Assembly (NCBI RefSeq): GCF_009674625.1
Contig: NZ_WKJQ01000001.1
Span: 2,046,001 to 2,110,000, forward strand
DNA from: Haloferax marinum
Lineage (GTDB): Archaea > Halobacteriota > Halobacteria > Halobacteriales > Haloferacaceae
Direction: 5' to 3'
Length of the DNA stretch: 64,000 nt
The first letter of the stretch is position 1, and the number at the start of each line of letters is the position of its first letter. Made by a program: the position numbers and the translations under genes. The notes beneath the pieces were generated by a model. The model was not told where the DNA came from, ran no database searches, and worked only from the letters and a program-made list of their open reading frames with translations. Shown here piece by piece: positions 60,950 through 64,000 of the stretch.

Positions 60950-62743
60950 ATGAACACGCTGCTGTGGATCCTCGCTGGATTCATCGCTTACTCTCTCCTC
61001 GCGGCGCTGTTGCGTGCCCGCGGGATTCTCCCCGAGTACGTCCGCGTACAGGGCCCTCTCACGACAGTTCACACGCGTCGCGGGCGAGAACTACTCGATA
61101 GACTCGCCGAACCCAAGCGGTTCTGGCGGGCGTGGAGTAACATCGGTCTCGGAATCGCCCTCGTAATCATGGTGGGGACGTTCGTTCTCCTGTTGTTCCA
61201 GGCCATCCTCATCGTCCAGAACCCGCCTGCACCGTCGCAGGTCAACCAACCGCAGAACTTCCTCGTCATTCCCGGCGTCAACGACTTCCTCCCGCTTTCG
61301 GTCGCTCCGGAGATTCTCTTCGGCCTCCTCGTCGGTCTCGTCGTCCACGAAGGTGGTCACGGCGTCCTCAGCCGTGTCGAAGGAATCGACGTGGAGTCGA
61401 TGGGCCTCGTCCTGCTGACGGTTCTCCCTGTCGGTGCGTTCGTCGAACCGTCCGAAGAGAGCCAACGCCGTGCCGACCGCGGCGGGAAATCCCGGATGTT
61501 CGCCGCCGGCGTCACCAACAACTTCGCCGTGACCGTCGTCGCGTTCGCGTTGCTGTTTGGTCCCGTCATCGGGTCCATCTCTGTCGCCCCCGGCATCGCC
61601 GTCGCCGGTGCGTACGCCGGGTCGCCCGCCGACGCCGCCGGTATCGGCGGTGGCGACCGAGTGACGGCTATCGACGGGACGTCGGTCAACACGACACAGG
61701 AACTCGACGCGGCGTTGCTCGCTGCCGACGACCGAACGGTGACAGTAGAGGTCGATGGCGAGCGAACCACGTCGCTGACGCGCGAACTCATCGTCGCCGG
61801 GTCGGTCGCTGGCAACCCGGCGAACCTCACTGTCGAATCCGGCGGTGACCCGATTCGCGTGACTGCGGTCAACGGGACGCCCGTCTACACGCGCGCCGGA
61901 TTCGAAGCCGCCGTCGGTGACTCTCGATTCGCCAGTCTCGACACGTCTGCCGGTGAGCGAACGATTCCGGTCGGCGCGTACATCACGAACATCGCCGAAG
62001 ACCAACCGTTGCACAACGCGACGGAGTCGACCGCACCGCTCATCGTCACGAACTTCGACGGCAAGCGCATCACGTCGTCGACCGACCTCCAACTCGCACT
62101 CGACGAGACCGACCCCGGACAGACCGTCCCGGTCGAAGTGTACAAAGACGGGGAGTTCCGCACCGTCTCGGTGACGCTCGGTGAGAACCCACAGGACGGA
62201 AACGGCTTCCTCGGCGTCAACATCTTCGACGGAACGAGTGGACTACTCTTGACGGACTTCGGGACGCGTGAGTACCCCGCTGGGACGTACCTCTCGCTCC
62301 TCGGCGGTGACGGCGGCGACGGAACTGGTGGCGTCGCCAACGCCTTCGGCGGGTCACCCCTCCAACTCGTCTACGTCTCGCTGCTGTTACCGCTCGCGTC
62401 TGTCGTCCTCGGCATTCCCAACTTCCCCGGATTCACTGGCGAGGTCATCAACTTCTACCAGGTGGGTGGCCCCTTCGGATTCCTCGGCGGCGGTGTCTTC
62501 ATCTTCGCCAACCTGCTGTTCTGGACGGCGTGGATAAACCTCCAACTGGGACTGTTCAACTGCATCCCTGGCTACCCACTCGACGGGGGTCGAATCCTTC
62601 GGACCGGCACAGAAGCCATCGTCTCGCGACTCCCAGTGGACGACCGACACACCGTCGTCCGAACGATTACGACGTCCATCGGATTGACCATGCTGGCGTC
62701 GCTCGTACTCATGATATTCGGTCCGACGCTCCTCGGCGGATAA
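60950..62743 (+). CDS. M50 site-2 protease with PDZ domains
   Basis: The start is the ATG at 60950 (MNTLLWILAGFIAYSLL), giving 597 residues. The zinc motif HEGGH is at 133-137, inside a helix (LLVGLVVHEGGHGVLSRVEGI). The Asp ligand lies in PLDGGRIL at about 543-550. Two PDZ-like domains (about 205-315 with AYAGSPADAAGIGGGDRVTAIDGT, and 320-425 with NFDGKRITSSTDLQLALDETDPGQTVPVEVYKDG) lie between. They regulate substrate entry. It probably cuts membrane regulators. The full-length C-terminus has two or three further helices. Confidence 0.9.
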   Translation: MNTLLWILAGFIAYSLLAALLRARGILPEYVRVQGPLTTVHTRRGRELLDRLAEPKRFWRAWSNIGLGIALVIMVGTFVLLLFQAILIVQNPPAPSQVNQPQNFLVIPGVNDFLPLSVAPEILFGLLVGLVVHEGGHGVLSRVEGIDVESMGLVLLTVLPVGAFVEPSEESQRRADRGGKSRMFAAGVTNNFAVTVVAFALLFGPVIGSISVAPGIAVAGAYAGSPADAAGIGGGDRVTAIDGTSVNTTQELDAALLAADDRTVTVEVDGERTTSLTRELIVAGSVAGNPANLTVESGGDPIRVTAVNGTPVYTRAGFEAAVGDSRFASLDTSAGERTIPVGAYITNIAEDQPLHNATESTAPLIVTNFDGKRITSSTDLQLALDETDPGQTVPVEVYKDGEFRTVSVTLGENPQDGNGFLGVNIFDGTSGLLLTDFGTREYPAGTYLSLLGGDGGDGTGGVANAFGGSPLQLVYVSLLLPLASVVLGIPNFPGFTGEVINFYQVGGPFGFLGGGVFIFANLLFWTAWINLQLGLFNCIPGYPLDGGRILRTGTEAIVSRLPVDDRHTVVRTITTSIGLTMLASLVLMIFGPTLLGG

Positions 62744-62840
62744 GGCCGGCAATTCGGCAGAGTGGGGGGCCGAAAACGGCTGTTCGTACCCACTGGAACG
62801 ACTCGCAACTTCAATACCGGATGAATCCTAAGGCCCCTGT

Positions 62841-64000
62841 ATGGTAGAGGCCCCACAGACCGACGAGGGCTGGTTCGCGCTGCACGACTTCCGAACCATC
62901 GATTGGGACGCGTGGCGGAACGCACCCGAACACGAACGGAAGCGAGCAATCGACGAAGGCGTCGCCTATCTCGACGCGCACGAAGCGGTCGAAGACGACG
63001 AAGAAGGTACTTCGGCAGTCTTCTCCGTCCTCGGCCACAAGGCCGACTTCGTCGTCGTCCACTTCAGACCGACGCTCGACTCCCTCTCTCGCGCCGAACG
63101 GAAATTCGAACAGACCGCGTTCGCCGCGTACACGGAGCAACCAACCTCCTACGTCTCCGTCACCGAAGTGTCGGGGTACGTCTCCGACGACTACTTCGAG
63201 GGCAACGAAGAGGACGTCGACACCGGACTCCTCCGGTACATCGAGGGCAAACTCAAACCCGACATTCCGGACGACACCTACATGTCCTTCTATCCGATGT
63301 CGAAACGCCGCGGCGAAGAACACAACTGGTACGACCTGTCGTTCGACGAGCGCCGCGAACTCATGTCCACCCACGGCGACACGGGCCGCAAGTACGCCGG
63401 CAAAATCAAGCAGGTCATCGCTTCGTCGGTCGGATTCGACGACTGGGAGTGGGGTGTCACCCTCTTCGGCGACGACCCGACGGACATCAAGGACATCGTC
63501 TACGAGATGCGGTTCGACGAAGTGTCGAGTCTCTACGGCGAGTTCGACCAGTTCTACGTCGGCCGTCGGTTCCCGCCGTCTGACCTCGGTGCGTTCCTCG
63601 CGGGCGACGCCGTCCCGACCAGCGAGTTCGGCGACGAATCACACCACCACGCCCACGCGCATGGAGAGGGTGGACACCACGGCGACGGAAGCCACCACGG
63701 TGAAGGCGAACATCACGGCCACGGTGACGACGACTCTGACGACGACTCTGACGAGGACATCCGCGACGAACTCGAAGACCTGAACATCTACGGGGGCAAG
63801 CCGCACGGCGAAGACGTCTACGCCACGGTGCTGTACTCCGAGGCCGACCCAGACGAACTGTTCGACGAAGTCGAAGGGCTTCGCGAGAACTTCGACCACT
63901 ACCCGACGCACGTCAAGACGGCCGTCTACGAGGCCAGCGACCGCGACCGGACTGCTGTCGTCTCCATCTGGGAGAAGCCCTCGTCGGCCGAGACGGCCGC
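62841..64000 (+). CDS. pitA: PitA-type chlorite-dismutase-fold heme protein with His-rich linker (3' end missing)
   Basis: The frame is open to the window edge. It starts MVEAPQTDEGWFALHDFRTIDWDAW and contains the Cld/HemQ domain, with FVVVHFRPTLDSLSRAERKFEQTAFAAYTEQPTSYVSVTEVSGY (about 71-114), MSKRRGEEHNWYDLSFDERREL (about 154-175) and MSTHGDTGRKYAGKIKQVI around His 178, the presumed heme ligand. A Gly/His-rich linker (about 266-295, HHHAHAHGEGGHHGDGSHHGE) leads to a second domain (NIYGGKPHGEDVYATVLYSEADPDELFDEVEGLRENFDHYPTHVKTAVYEASDRD) that matches an antibiotic-biosynthesis-monooxygenase fold. This is the domain order of Haloferax PitA. Confidence 0.88.
   Translation, partial: MVEAPQTDEGWFALHDFRTIDWDAWRNAPEHERKRAIDEGVAYLDAHEAVEDDEEGTSAVFSVLGHKADFVVVHFRPTLDSLSRAERKFEQTAFAAYTEQPTSYVSVTEVSGYVSDDYFEGNEEDVDTGLLRYIEGKLKPDIPDDTYMSFYPMSKRRGEEHNWYDLSFDERRELMSTHGDTGRKYAGKIKQVIASSVGFDDWEWGVTLFGDDPTDIKDIVYEMRFDEVSSLYGEFDQFYVGRRFPPSDLGAFLAGDAVPTSEFGDESHHHAHAHGEGGHHGDGSHHGEGEHHGHGDDDSDDDSDEDIRDELEDLNIYGGKPHGEDVYATVLYSEADPDELFDEVEGLRENFDHYPTHVKTAVYEASDRDRTAVVSIWEKPSSAETA

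Overview
The window is chromosomal DNA from a halophilic archaeon, most probably a Haloferax-like member of the Haloferacales. The evidence is high GC, very acidic proteins, Tat and lipobox secretion signals, archaeal-only genes (class I LysRS, S19e, PDCD5-like DNA-binding protein, UMP kinase, TruA), an archaeal-type RNase P RNA, TATA-box promoters with short or absent leaders, and haloarchaea-specific families (two Hvo_1808-type surface proteins and a PitA-type Cld fusion). About 60 genes are supported, and the genes at both window edges are cut.

Layout. 1-6.7 kb: a truncated nicotinamidase-like gene, two paralogous lipoproteins, nicotinate phosphoribosyltransferase (NAD salvage), an APH-like kinase and an AMMECR1 protein. 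6.8-7.2 kb: RNase P RNA. 7.3-14.5 kb: secreted metalloprotease-like proteins, a beta-CASP hydrolase, small membrane and regulator genes and a His-rich blue-copper protein. 14.5-23.3 kb: a PAS histidine kinase, an Lrp regulator divergent from a DMT exporter, and a 1125-residue Tat/PGF-CTERM-like surface protein followed by a second DMT exporter. 23.6-28.7 kb: siroheme nitrite/sulfite reductase, small haloarchaeal genes, an M20 peptidase and tRNA-Lys(UUU). 28.9-29.7 kb: an orphan gene of unusual composition beside the tRNA. 30.1-33.6 kb: a complete fixABCX electron-transfer operon on the minus strand, divergent from a universal-stress-protein gene.

34.4-35.8 kb is a small foreign-looking islet. 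It is bounded by a 43-bp exact direct repeat that copies the 3' end of pepF, and it holds a hairpin, repeated motifs and three small ORFs. It is followed by pepF, a zinc-ribbon gene, an M28 peptidase, truA, a UspA gene and hisS.

42.2-49.3 kb is the strongest candidate for an undescribed system. It is a three-gene, translationally overlapping operon of a 56-residue protein, a PLD-nuclease/SNF2-type helicase (1086 aa) and an Eco57I/PglX-like N6-adenine methyltransferase (1206 aa). It resembles a minimal phage-restriction locus without the accessory genes of BREX or DISARM. 49.3-64 kb returns to core genes: a DMT transporter, a PP-loop ATPase, PDCD5-like and S19e, a YbhN-type membrane protein, thiL, two M50 site-2-type proteases, a MobB-MoaE fusion, pyrH-lysS, a LURP-one-like gene, and a truncated pitA (heme Cld domain, His-rich linker, start of the C-terminal domain).

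The window is unusually rich in metallopeptidases and extracytoplasmic proteins. Family assignments were made by recognising motifs. No database search was run.
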